Source: Haemaphysalis longicornis (lineage: Eukaryota > Arthropoda > Arachnida > Ixodida > Ixodidae). Taken from it: a DNA stretch of 64,000 nucleotides. The DNA lies in contig CM023448.1 in the NCBI GenBank assembly GCA_013339765.2, positions 27,418,551 through 27,482,550 on the forward strand, in the 5' to 3' direction. This document shows, in pieces, positions 54,126 to 64,000 of the stretch. The notes under the pieces were generated by a model. It had not been told where the DNA came from. It saw nothing but the letters and a program-made list of their open reading frames with translations, and did no database searches. The position numbers were made by a program, and so were the translations under genes. The first letter of the stretch is position 1, and every line of letters begins with the position of its first letter.

Positions 54126-56646
54126 ATGTGGTGTCACTAGTACTTTAAGCAGCCAAGTTAACATGAGACAACTGGTGGCTAGCACAATAATCATGCATTT
54201 GCTCCGCCTTGACGTGCACATGGCAGCCATTGCCCCAAGAGGTGACCCGCACTGCTGGCTGGGTGCAAAGCAGACAGTTGAAACAACGTCCGACTTCTGT
54301 GTGGAAATTGGTACATTCGCAAGATGGTAGGGCCGTAAATGAAAGGGTCCGCGCGAATGGCGCGGCTTTACAGGTGTTAGGTTTGAGACCTTTGAGTGCA
54401 TCAGCGGAGCCCCGCTGCCTGTGCTTCCCTCTACGGAGAGCTGTACTACGCCTCCCTAATGATTCGCCCAGTCAACCACTTTTTTTGATAATGAAAACGA
54501 AGAATGAGATGGATGATGAATACCACATGATTATGCGTACATTTTTCAAGGTACGGTGCATCACCACATCTGGCCTAACGTTTCTCAAGAGTGTGTTTAC
54601 ATTCTTTTGAGAAATATTTTGAAATATTCGAAAATAATCCATTCCACGCACCCAAAATTCCAAACGCGTAGTCAGTTACAACAGAGATTGCATAGCTGCA
54701 GCCTTAAAATGCAATGTTTGACATAAAATTCATTGTACCCGCATTAAATGCTCTGTTTTTCTTAAAAATCACGTTTGACTCGAATGTTTACCTAGTGTTT
54801 TTCTAAATCTAGCAAAAGGAATAAAAATTATTTCTTCAAACATTTCTTTTGTACATTTACACGAACTGTTTTACCACGACGATGTTACCTTTTGTGGTCG
54901 GTAAAATCAAAAACAAATGATACTTATTTATAAAACTTCTTGTTGTTTATATAGGCCCGTACAAGGAATATACAGGTTTGCATAATGTGCGCATAATAAT
55001 GGTTTAAAATATAAATTTGTACTTTACCTGCGGGACGCAATCGCATTTTTTTTAACATCTGGGCCTATAGAAAATTGTTAGATTAAACGTCGTTGTAGTA
55101 TTATGACGTGTTACATTGAAAGTAAAATGTTTAAAGGTATTCAAAACCAGTAGCACTGCACAGTTTATCATGTATTGAAGTAATGGCTAAACATTGCCGG
55201 AACAAATTTCACTGCCAGGCTATAATGTATTCGTATTGTCAGTGAACGTATAGCAGTAAAGGTGCTCCCGGAGCTCTGGCTTTCGAATCGGAGCGAGTGG
55301 TACGACTGCAGTGCCCACATATCGTGGTATGGAGCCCAGAGCTTCACGGGGATCAACTAACCGTAACTAAATCCGAGAGCAACTTGTTCCCTGTTGCCAA
55401 GGCAACCGACGCTTGAGATTGTTTAAGCAATGAAAATTCAGAACCACCTTGGAGCACGTTTTGCAAAGTTGGCGCTTTAAACAACGCGTCGCCCCAAGAT
55501 TTACCAGTCACGTGACTAAAGCACTGGGAAATCCAGGAATTCGGCGAGTGTGGTCGGAATCCAAAGAAAGGCCTTGGTTTGCCCCTTGAAGCTGATGCGT
55601 TTGGCATTTAAAAAATATTTGGGGAGATGATTATATGCGTATTTTCATTATGCGAGTGCATGGTCTAAGCTTATATAATCTCTATATACGTATACATAGT
55701 GAGCATGTCCTTTAGGGCGCAAACAAAGTGCTATATGCAACCATTTTCTTTGCGCTCGTGTCCTAGTAGTCAGCCTGTGGCCATAAAGCAAGAAAAAAAT
55801 GCAACTGCAACTTCGTATCAGACTTAACGAATGCTGCTACTGCCAAGAAGGCGAAGAGAGTGGCTGGGAGCAATTAAATAGTACATATAGCAGTCGGCCG
55901 TCCAAAAGCGCGTGGCAACTTTAGCACCTACTGCAATTACTTCTCAAATTGGTACACATAGAAGCGTTCACCATCTGTAGCCAAATTGAAAAAAAGTTCA
56001 GCGAGAATTTCAAGTGGTTATAGCTTCCTATCTGGCTGCTTCGCGAGAAGGTTACCATGTTTTCCCAAATTGAAACACTTGCCGTAATGTTGAACGAACA
56101 GTGGAGTTCTTGAGGGTACAGATTCCACAGTGATATGTCACGCAAAGAATTTTCAAATAGGTGATATAATGAAAGACTTCAACAAACGGTACACATGATG
56201 AAGACCCGGACGTTTCAGAACCAGATTGCCACTTTCATCAAATGTGACTGGGGCCGCGCTGCAGGGCGGCTCCACACACTTAGACGCGTCCCGGATAATG
56301 GCCCATCTATAGGCGGCCGGCAGTCTGAATACCGTGATATAAGAGGCTCTGAAATAAACATTTTCCGTGACGATATCATGAGTGGTGGCAGGACGCATAT
56401 ATGCTGCGTCAAAAGGTGCGTGTGACGGGTATGTACAAACGGACACCCTGACGCGAGGGAAAACAAAACAAAATTGGGCCCATCTCCCCGCGAGGGGGAC
56501 TCGAGTAAATGGGTCGCAGAGGGGGTGGGTGTATTGCGTTAACGTTTAGTGTTTGGGGAGTTGGTGGTAGTGAATGCGTTGTATCAGCAGCTTCTTGACG
56601 TAGTCAAGGATATAAGGCGCGTTCGTAGCCTCCCATTCTGTGTCGG
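54126..56646. other. No gene seen
   Basis: Long AT-rich stretch. Short frames only. 54.3-54.5 kb is slightly GC-richer without a supported exon. Confidence 0.45.
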
Positions 56647-56720
56647 CTTTGTGGCGCAGTGGGTAGAGCACCATGTACATTGCGTTCCGCCCGCACGGGT
56701 CGAGGGATCGAAACCAGGCG
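56647..56720 (+). mobile_element. tRNA-like sequence (SINE head or tRNA pseudogene)
   Basis: A box tggcgcagtgggtagagc and B box-like ggatcgaaacc about 50 bases apart. The anticodon and acceptor stems do not pair. It is followed by a t-run that could terminate pol III transcription. Confidence 0.4.
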
Positions 56721-56870
56721 CCGGATAGTATTTTTTTATATAGTGTAGGGGGAGGGGTGCGGACTACGACTACGGACGTCAACGCGGGTGACATCGTGAA
56801 TTACTGAAATGCTCTGCATTTAAAAAAGTCACAAGAAAAGCACCGGGGCACCCGGGCCCACAAGCTTACG

Positions 56871-57122
56871 GCGCATGCGCGGAGGTCTATATCGCATATT
56901 ATGCACCGCTAGCTTTCACCACGGCCGACCATGCGCCCGACGACGTGATGGGGCGACAAACAGAATAAAAAACATTTAGCGCACATGCGCAGTAGGAGAT
57001 GAAAGAAAGTCCAGCGCACGTGTGGTCACGCGCTTTCAAGCTGTCTTTGTGTTGAGTGAGCTGGGAAGACAAGTGAGCCTCGCTGAGTTCTCTGGCCACA
57101 CACTTCCGAGTGTTTCTTTTTG
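56871..57122 (+). promoter_or_regulatory. CpG-containing promoter with NRF-1-like palindrome
   Basis: Contains a perfect gcgcatgcgc at 56871-56880 and a near match (gcgcacatgcgc) at 56979-56990, resembling NRF-1 sites of housekeeping promoters. No clear TATA box precedes the first exon. A GC-rich 5' UTR-like region follows to the ATG at 57123. Confidence 0.4.
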
Positions 57123-57303
57123 ATGGCCTCGTTCGTATCAATTGACGTCAAAGGCGTACTGCGGGGTCGTTGCAACCGTGGCAAGAGGTGCGAATGCGAC
57201 GGGTTCACCAGAGCGACGGGGACGTTCACCCAACCAGCAGCGCCCTATCAAGCCGGATGGTGTGTTTACTGCGGCCATAGCCCGGTTGAACATGAACGAG
57301 TTG
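57123..57303 (+). CDS. First coding exon, cysteine/histidine-rich protein (putative zinc-binding)
   Basis: The ATG at 57123 opens 60 codons that end at a consensus donor (gttg|gtaagt) at 57303/57304. The frame reads MASFVSIDVKGVLRGRCNRG, then KRCECDGFTR and later GWCVYCGHSPVEHERV. Cysteines and histidines are arranged C-x5-C-x-C ... C-x2-C-G-H-x4-H, a likely zinc site similar in spacing to CxC/CxxCxH modules. I do not recognise the family by name; arthropod-specific small zinc-binding domains are possible. The promoter-like sequence upstream, the good initiation region and the clean donor make this the best host-gene call in the window. Later exons were not identified. Confidence 0.6.
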
Positions 57304-59649
57304 GTAAGTTCGTGAATTTCTTGTGGTTTTTTCGAGAAGCCTGACAGAAATTATTTTCGAAACCATATAGTAAGCGAAACAGTTACAATGCCTCGTCGTC
57401 GTCGTCAGAAGCCTGTTCCAGCATACCGTTCTGTGTTACTCGGCGTCCGGCGGTTACACTAAATTTGAAGTAGTACCCAGAAAAATTTCATTTCTGTCAG
57501 TCGGCGTCCTTTTTGGAATCCTGGCTAAAAGTTATTAAACGCTCACGAGTGACAGATTTCAGTGCTTGTAAAGAGTACAGATGTAACAGATAAATTTCAC
57601 TTTGCAAGTTATAGTTAAGCGCGTCTCATTGTACAGGTCTGGACCCATAAAGCATAGTCTCTGTTCTATATTTATTATATTTTATGGCAATTTCTCGTCT
57701 ACCGCATATCAACAAGTTAGTTATACTTTTATTCGTAACCACGTATTCGCGACCATAGTTTAGCTTTCTCACTGTTTTAAGTCATGTTGACGATATTCTC
57801 TGGCTATTATTTGCAAACATCAATACGGTGCGTCTCAGTTGTAAAGTTTTAACATGAGTTCAACTTTAAAGTTTTAATATGAAGCAACATTCACGACCAA
57901 CAGCACCTCCCGTCACGTTGCCTTTGCCGAGGCTGTCTTCCCTCCACGGTGATAACTCACGGAAAAACGCAGCGCGGCGCCGTCATGGATGTCGCATGCT
58001 ATTGCAGGCCCGCTGGCTGTCGCTCCATACTCGCGGTAGCCACGCTTGAGAAAAAAAGATATCATTATCGATTTTGTTTTAGGTTCATAATGTGTTTTTA
58101 TGCCTTTTTTTACCTCACGCGTTTCACGCTTTCAGTGCTGCGCAGACAGCACGTGTGTGTTTGTGGTTCCCTTGGTGGAAAATGTTTAACAGCAACAAAA
58201 AATACGGCATCATGCGTTCTACCTGTAACAGCGAACGAAGCATGTGTAAAACGTTCGATTGATGGGTCCTCAACTGAAATTATATCAAGGTTTTCTCGCA
58301 CGAGTCCGCATCGTTGGAAAACTCCATCTTGATGTGTATATGATGCAAACGTCCTTCACTAAAGTGTTTGAATGTACAGTGCTCACGGATTGAAATGCGA
58401 CACTGCAAGCGCGTGGCCGCCGGTACATGTAGCGCCGCCCGTGGACGCCCGTGGAAGCTGGGTGTTACATGGTGGTATACCACGAGAAAGAGATCGTTTT
58501 GACCGCAGGCTTCTTTCTTCCGGTAGCCAATAGACGGGGCTATGGTTTCCCGCAGCGACAGAGGTGCGCTGCGAGCCTGGAGCGCAGGACGGCATTTGTG
58601 CGGCGGTGGCAGTCGCCCTGCTGTCCGCGCAGCCGATTTCACGACATCGTCTGCTCTCGTGCTCTTGTTACGCGTGCCCTTCCGATGCGACACAGATACT
58701 GTAAGGCAAGGTCACGCTTATCTGAATAAAACGAGCGTCTGCACGAAGGAGCAGCAAATTTTATTCCAGGATGTAAACTAAAAAAAAAGGAAAGACGCAT
58801 TTGCAGGACCATTCCCATGTGGTGTGGTGCATTATTACTTCGTCGGCTGTCCTCTTTCATTCCATTCCATTCCTATGTGATGATGTGCTGTAAAAGTCTA
58901 AAATGAGAATAAACTTATAAGGGAACTGGGATTGTGCATGCTGCATGAAATAGCAGATGCCTCTGGGAACGTGGCCTACACTTTCAAAAATTTTCAGCCT
59001 TAATGCGGATTGCAAACGTAACTGGCAATTTCTTGATGATGTTGTTTGAATTATTTCCTAGGTCATTCAAAGTGCTTGTGGCCCTCACAGTGAGTTCGAC
59101 ATCACCAAAATCAGTGTTCTGCTGCGCTCAACCCTAACCCAACGAACGACTTACCCTCCACGTCGCTTGCCGTGCTGCTTCCCTAACCAAGACATTGTTA
59201 CTATGACTAATTTCATGACTTGAAGGAGCCGAACTATTTTTTTTCTCAATTTTTGGCATTTACCGCTTAATTTTGAGGCAGAGCTAAGGTTTGGCGAAAC
59301 ACAAGGCAGTCTAGTGGAGCGTCTCTGCAAGGTAAAATGGGCCGTAAAAGAGGTGTGTAGCGAAGACATGGATTTCATCCGGATTGATGAGCACCTGCGT
59401 GGCAGATATGCTAGGTTCTCTCTTATAAGTGCGGTCAGTTCTAGGCAGTAATTATCTATGCTAGAAACCACAGGCACGTTTTAATTTCAAAACTATTTTC
59501 TAATGCATAGCGGGAATAGAATATACAAAAAGGCGTATCTTCTGGCAAGGTAGCGCTCACACTGCATTACACGTCAAGACTTCTGGTCATACATGTATTC
59601 AGCCTTTGCTTCGCTTCAGTATTCCCTATTGATATTTTGTCAAAATTGA
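57304..59649. other. No clear exon; intron or intergenic, with a GC-rich segment
   Basis: Probably intronic if the 57.1-kb gene is real. 58.38-58.70 kb is GC-rich with frames open on both strands, which may be a CpG-rich repeat or an unrecognised exon. I cannot support a coding call. Confidence 0.35.
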
Positions 59650-59652
59650 AAA

Positions 59653-59695
<43 letters not shown>

Positions 59696-59932
59696 CACTG
59701 ATTGATTGCAGTGTTTAACGCGCCGACGCAACGTGGGCGATGAGGCGCGCCATAGTGCAGGGCTCCGGATTAATTTTGATTGTCTGGGCATCTTTAACGT
59801 GCGCCGAAATCTCGAACACACGGGCGTTTTTGCTTTTCGCCTCCATCAGAAAAGCGGCTGCCACGGCCGGGGATCGAGCCCGCGACTTCGTGCTCTGCAG
59901 CGCAATGCCTTAGCCACTGAGCCACCGCGGCA
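59650..59932 (-). mobile_element. tRNA-headed SINE, minus strand, with (attg)n-side tail
   Basis: On the minus strand: A box ggtggctcagtggctaag, B box gggctcgatcccc, a body with tggaggcgaaaagc and cacgttaaagatgcc, and a tail of (caat)n that appears as (attg)n at 59653-59710. It matches the 11.5-kb SINE in head, body and tail type but is diverged. No certain target duplication could be seen. Confidence 0.8.
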
Positions 59933-61484
59933 GGTAAAAAATGAAAGATGACCCTTACTAATCTTTGTACGGAGTAATTATTGGATTCATCTCAGTATTC
60001 TAGTCTACTTACATAATAATAGCAGTGGTATATTGCTATTTATGGCTGGCGTTCTGAAATGTGTTTTGAGAATGCTATGTCAACTTAACTAAAATATTTT
60101 AGTACGACGACATTCCAGAAGAGGCGTCTCCCGGGCCAAAGAGGGCATGGGGAGAGTCAACTAGGGCCATTTGTGGCATGGAACCTGATGAAATTGTCTT
60201 CCTTAGCCATACTTGTAGCCTTGAAAAGGCGCTTTTTCTTTGTTTGACTGTTTAATATGTGAAAGACCTCACATACACATCAGCCTTTAGGCAAACATTA
60301 GGTTTCATCCAGGTATCACTCTGTAAAGAAGATGTATTTCCTCCTTGCTGGGCAAGCAGCAAGCTGCTGAAAATTCTCGACAAAATGAAGAAGCCTTGAT
60401 TTCTAAACAGAAAACATTTTTATTTGTGTGCGCCGTAAAAACAAGCTGCTAGCACAGCCACGTAATTTTTCAAGATAAACTTGCAGCTCTCAAGTTCCCT
60501 ACCGAAAAAGTGCTCTGTAGACTTTTTTAAGTGAAAGTATTGTCAAGTTGCCGCACAAAAGTGACTGCAACGAAGCCTTTTTTTCTGGTGCTATGAGTCC
60601 ACTGCAAGGAAGCCTTTTTATCTGGTGCTACGAGTCCTTTGGCTAGTCAGGGTGCCTTCAGGACGCAGTGTATCCACACGTACCCACTGTGATAATCTAG
60701 TACAAAAACATTTTGTTGTTCTGTTCGAGGCGTTTGTATCTCAAATAAAAGAATACATTGTTCCTGAAACATGTTATGATTATTTATGTAAGTAATTTAA
60801 ATCACACACACAGGCATGCTCATGGATCCCAGAATGACAAAATAAGTACCATTTAAGTACCCCAACTCGGTTTTTGGCTCATTCCGCAAGCATTTATGAA
60901 TAAATACCGTTTCAAAATTGATAATGTTCTTTAGGATACGCCCATTTACAACATAGCCTGCACCATGGCATCGTGAAGTAGAGGGACCTTTGGGCCATAG
61001 TGTATTGTACCTTAAGGTTTGATAATTTCAATGGTAACAGAGCGGGATTATTGAGCCTATGGCCTGTGTCAGACTGCAGACTCGAAGTATCATTGATTCT
61101 GTGCATGGAAAATGAGCTCGTGAAGCTGCTAACTGCACGAAGTACGAAAGTGATAGTGCCATTTGAGCCAATGCAGCCTTTTTAGGGTTAGAGTTTTATA
61201 GGAACCAAATTCATATTCACATGGATGCATGTGCACCAAATTACTGTGCCTTGCAAGGCCATATCTTTTTCGTTTGGTGAAGCGCCTCAGAAATGGTAGG
61301 AAGGACAACATCGCTATCTTGCTCCTTCTGTGTACTGTACTAACGGGAGCACAATGTGAATAAGAGGAGCACAAATAAACGAGGTCCACGTAAAAATACA
61401 AACTGCCCTAGTAAGCTCACGTGTGTAAGCTCACTCCTGAACGCAGTCTGGGCGTTCTGGCTGACCGCTTATCCGGTCTACGCG
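59933..61484. other. No gene seen
   Basis: AT-rich. Contains the small tandem duplication at 60563-60637 and no supported gene. Confidence 0.45.
60563..60637 (+). repeat. Tandem duplication, two 37-38 bp copies
   Basis: actgcaacgaagcc...gctatgagtcc (60563-60600) is followed at once by actgcaaggaagcc...gctacgagtcc (60601-60637), differing by a few bases. Confidence 0.85.
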
Positions 61485-61575
61485 AAGGAAGGAAGGAAGC
61501 AAACTTTATTTTCCTAAGCACCCTTAAACCAGGGCGCCGTCTTGGGAAGCTCAGGCCATGCCTAAAAATGGTAAG
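61485..61575 (-). mobile_element. 3' end of a minus-strand LINE
   Basis: Minus strand: ggaaaataaagtttgc followed by (ttcc)n. An AATAAA and short-unit tail of this kind match the other LINE ends here. Only the 3' untranslated part is retained. Confidence 0.5.
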
Positions 61576-62562
61576 GTATTCATTTGGTACTCGCAATTCA
61601 TAATAAGAAAGCTGTGTGTAGAGTGCCGTCCGACGGCTCTTTAGACGGGCGTTGGAGCGCCGTCAACGCGGCAATTCTGGAGGACTCGCGACACGCAGAA
61701 TGTTATATAGAGTGCGTTATTTACGATCGGTTCACTAATTACTAGGTTCATAATTTATTGCGCTCCCCCTATTACAAAGAAAGGTGTGGGCATGTTAGCA
61801 CACCATCAGATCTACGATGAGAAGACAAACATTTAGTGCACCATTTCAAGCATGGCGTGGATGAGAAAGCGATCTTATTTCAGCACGACAATGTGCCTTC
61901 CGTGCTATAGTTATGTCCAACCATTGTCATAGGGCACTTGCCTCTAATTTCGAAGAATACTCTTCGTAACAATGAATAACTGTTATCGTTTGCGTTTGCA
62001 TCGTCGGAATAAAGCCCTGCATGACGACGGGCATACAGCCTTGCAAAATGTTTCCGCTCATACCAATGTGCGTAAATTCCCGCAAACAACACAGTTATGT
62101 TGCTTTAGTACAGCCATCCAAAAATGTCGTTCGAAAAAACTTCGTGGCGAGCTAGAGCATGCGGCTTTGTATTTATAAACCCATGTTTGCATGCCACAAC
62201 AACTGGTGGGTTGTGGTACAATGGTTATGATATCCATCTCTTGTGCGGTAGACCCAGTTTCGACGCCGCGTATGGTTGCGTTTACCTGCTTACGTGTGCT
62301 TTGTGTGTGTTTGTGTCTTGTGTGAAGTATTGGAGAATTTTAACTCCAATAGGTGTTTCTGTGTGATGTGTTGGCAATGCACGCGATAAAAAACATAGAA
62401 AAATCAATTTAGCTTAGTTCGCTTCTCTTTCTGTTTTTAGTGAAAAGCAGCAAGGCCGCTTATCTGAGGGGCCGTATGATTTGGAGGCCGCTTCGTAAGC
62501 CGGTATAGATTATCACAACGGGCCGCATTGATAAAAAATAACGCCTGCGGCGTGCGAAACAC
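61576..62562. other. No gene seen; a weak tRNA-like string
   Basis: Near 62.21 kb the sequence ggttgtggtacaatggttat has an A box, and cagtttcgacgcc about 50 bases later could be a B box, but stems do not form. No other supported feature. Confidence 0.4.
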
Positions 62563-62757
62563 GCGGCCCGGTGTTATGCGGCCCGGCGATTAGGCGGTGC
62601 GGTGATTAGGCGGCACGGCGTTTAGGCGGCCTGGTGATTAGGCGGCCCGGCGTTTAGGCTGCCCGGCATTTAGGCGGCCCGAGTTTAAACGGCCCGGCAA
62701 TTAGGTGGTCCTCAGAGGGCCGCCTAAATGCCAGGCCGCCTAAACACCGGTCCGCTT
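62563..62757 (-). repeat. 16-bp GC-rich tandem repeat, about 10 units
   Basis: Unit gcggcccggcgtttag with variants, about ten copies to 62710, then an inverted stretch (gggccgcctaaatgccagg) to 62757. It belongs to the same repeat family as 63.6-64.0 kb. Confidence 0.88.
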
Positions 62758-62860
62758 GCGCTCGAGCAACCGCCGCTTTATAAGCGGCTTCAAAATGACG
62801 CGGCGGCCCGCCTGCATGAGGATCGTATAACCAGGAATTGACTAAGAGTGCAGTGACTCC
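62757..62860 (-). repeat. Inverted partner of the 63.56-kb repeat unit
   Basis: On the minus strand it reads actcttagtcaattcctggt, tatacgatcctcatgcaggc, gggccgccgcgtcattttga, agccgcttataaagcggc, matching the plus-strand copies that start at 63562 and 63781. Confidence 0.8.
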
Positions 62861-62869
62861 TGTGCAAGA

Positions 62870-63275
62870 AGTTGAGCTGATACCGAAACCTCGGGTTTTC
62901 CATCCTCGTCCGTGTTCTTGTACAATGCGATGTTCGCATCTATCGTAACTAAGAATGATTCCAAGATAGCCAGCCGTGCTAGTCAAGCTGCCATTCAAGT
63001 ACATGTCTGCTCCAGTGCTGGAAACGATGACTAGGTGGTCAGGCACATCTGCACGAAACTGGTGTGGGTATGAGCCGCCCGGGACGACGAAAAAGAAATG
63101 AAGATAGTATGTTGTGATCGTAAGGAATGTGTTCGCTGACGGAGTACGCGAAGTTATCTCCAATATGGATGAAGTGAGGGGCTGCTAAATGGGAAGCTTC
63201 AGCCTTCGACAGAGCATTCCGATGGGTTGACCGTTTAACGTGACACATAGTCTGGGTGCGCACGTAGGCGCCCAT
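62870..63275 (-). CDS. Unrecognised reading frame between inverted repeats
   Basis: Minus-strand frames overlap here: one from 63275 (GAYVRTQTMCHVKRSTHRNA, then AAPHFIHIGDNFAYSVSEHI) and one from 63163 (VPDHLVIVSSTGADMYLNGS, then TAGYLGIILSYDRCEHRIVQ). The peptide composition looks protein-like and unlike the surrounding repeat. The two parts are in different phases, so a frameshift or intron would be needed to join them. The second frame runs on into the repeat arm. I do not recognise the family. It may be a captured gene fragment or the coding part of the element. Confidence 0.3.
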
Positions 63276-63556
63276 CTTGAGGATGCTGAAAGGAAATGCT
63301 TCTGGTGGTCACTCCGCTTGGGAACCAAGTCCGGCTATGGGCAGTTTAAAAGAGAACCGCCTTAAAAGTGGTTGATGGTCAGCCAAGAGGGTTACTGGTT
63401 TTCAGCACAAGCAGGAGCGAAATTTTACTACGGCTAAGATCAGAGCAAGAAATTTGATAGTCTTATTGCGCTTTGGTGTAAAAACACGACGACTGGTTCA
63501 CTGAATTACTTTAAAAGAGATCCTCTTGGGCAAGCCCCTACAGAACCAATGCGGCC

Positions 63557-64000
63557 TTGACTACACTCTTAGTCATTCCTGGTTATACGACCCGCATGCA
63601 GGCAGACCTCCGCGTCAATTTAAAGCCGGTTATAAAGCAGCGGTTCAGGCGGCATCAAGTGCTAGCGGCCCGCCAAACACGCGGCCCACCGAACACGGGG
63701 CCCGGTGTGTAGGCGGCCCTCTTGAGGGCCACCTAACCAGAGGGCCGTGTTTTTGGTGGGCCGCTTACCGTAATTTTTCTACACTCTTAGTCAATTCCTG
63801 GGTATACGACCCGCATGAAGGCGGGCCGCCGCGTCATTTTAAAGCCGCTTATAAGGCGACGGTTCAGGCGGCCTAGCGCGCAACCACCCCGCCAAACACG
63901 CGGGCCATCGAATACGCGGCCCGGAGCTTACGCTTCCGCATCGAGGGCCGCCTAACCAGCGGGCCACCTAAACACGGGGCCGTGTGTTCGGCAGGCCACT
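63557..64000 (+). repeat. Two tandem copies of the ~220-bp GC-rich unit
   Basis: Units begin ctacactcttagtcaattcc at about 63560 and 63780 and contain tatacgacccgcatg.aggc, cgcgtca.tttaaagccg, cgcggcccaccgaacacg and ggcggccctcttgagggcc. The last is a local palindrome. The second copy runs to the window edge, so the array probably continues. Confidence 0.85.

Noticed and set aside
62205..62275. tRNA-like sequence
   Set aside because: Only weak A and B box similarity; no cloverleaf.

Overview
The window looks like nuclear DNA of an arthropod, most probably a hard tick (Ixodidae). It has long stretches without genes and isolated short exon-like segments with GT/AG borders. It also holds a dense, mixed load of old transposable elements: GIY-YIG Penelope-like elements, RNase H-bearing non-LTR elements, Gypsy LTR elements, tRNA-headed SINEs with tetranucleotide tails, and small terminal-inverted-repeat elements. 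The species assignment is inference from these repeat families. Nothing bacterial, plasmid-like or phage-like is present, and no multi-exon host gene can be assembled from the window alone.

Layout. 1-3.9 kb: mostly empty, with one weak exon candidate. 4.0-5.8 kb: a 5'-truncated Penelope-like element whose 3' end is repeated upstream in inverted orientation. 5.95-6.1 kb: a second Penelope-like 3' end. 6.9-9.56 kb: a decayed I-clade-like LINE on the minus strand. 10.4-12.8 kb: an exon-like segment with a Tigger/pogo-type transposase C-terminal signature (minus strand), a SINE with clear target-site duplications, and another exon candidate. 13.6-17.2 kb: paired dispersed repeats, two copies of a second SINE family, an 85-bp palindrome and a candidate first coding exon. 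19.2-21.4 kb: a minisatellite and a degenerate AT-rich tandem array, interrupted by a LINE 3' fragment and a 594-bp MITE. 23.3-27.1 kb: LINE fragments, a coiled-coil ORF1 remnant and a 44-bp-arm hairpin. 28.0-28.3 kb: a candidate terminal exon with poly(A) signal (minus). 31.1-31.6 kb: a foldback element. 32.6-44.7 kb: two related but distinct Gypsy elements arranged head to head around a 100-N assembly gap; the right one is split by a 1.34-kb insertion with a 14-bp target duplication. 44.7-57 kb: satellites, microsatellites, a broken P-loop ATPase-like fragment and dispersed repeats. 57.1 kb: the best host-gene candidate, a first coding exon for a CxC...CxxCGHxxxxH protein behind a CpG-containing promoter with an NRF-1-like palindrome. 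59.6-64 kb: a SINE, a LINE 3' end, and a GC-rich 16-bp repeat/inverted-repeat complex that surrounds an unrecognised reading frame.

How it fits together. Most of the sequence is a nested mobile-element landscape inside intergenic or intronic DNA. None of the transposons appears autonomous as read: each has frameshifts, stops, catalytic-core loss or missing ends. The most useful observations are the isolated spliced-exon candidates (10.4, 12.7, 16.5, 28.1 and 57.1 kb), the unusual number of inverted repeats, and two insertions whose empty sites can be read from neighbouring repeat copies. I did not find a clear undescribed biological system. The 62.5-64 kb complex, the 1.34-kb unclassified insert and the 57.1-kb cysteine-rich exon are the best leads.
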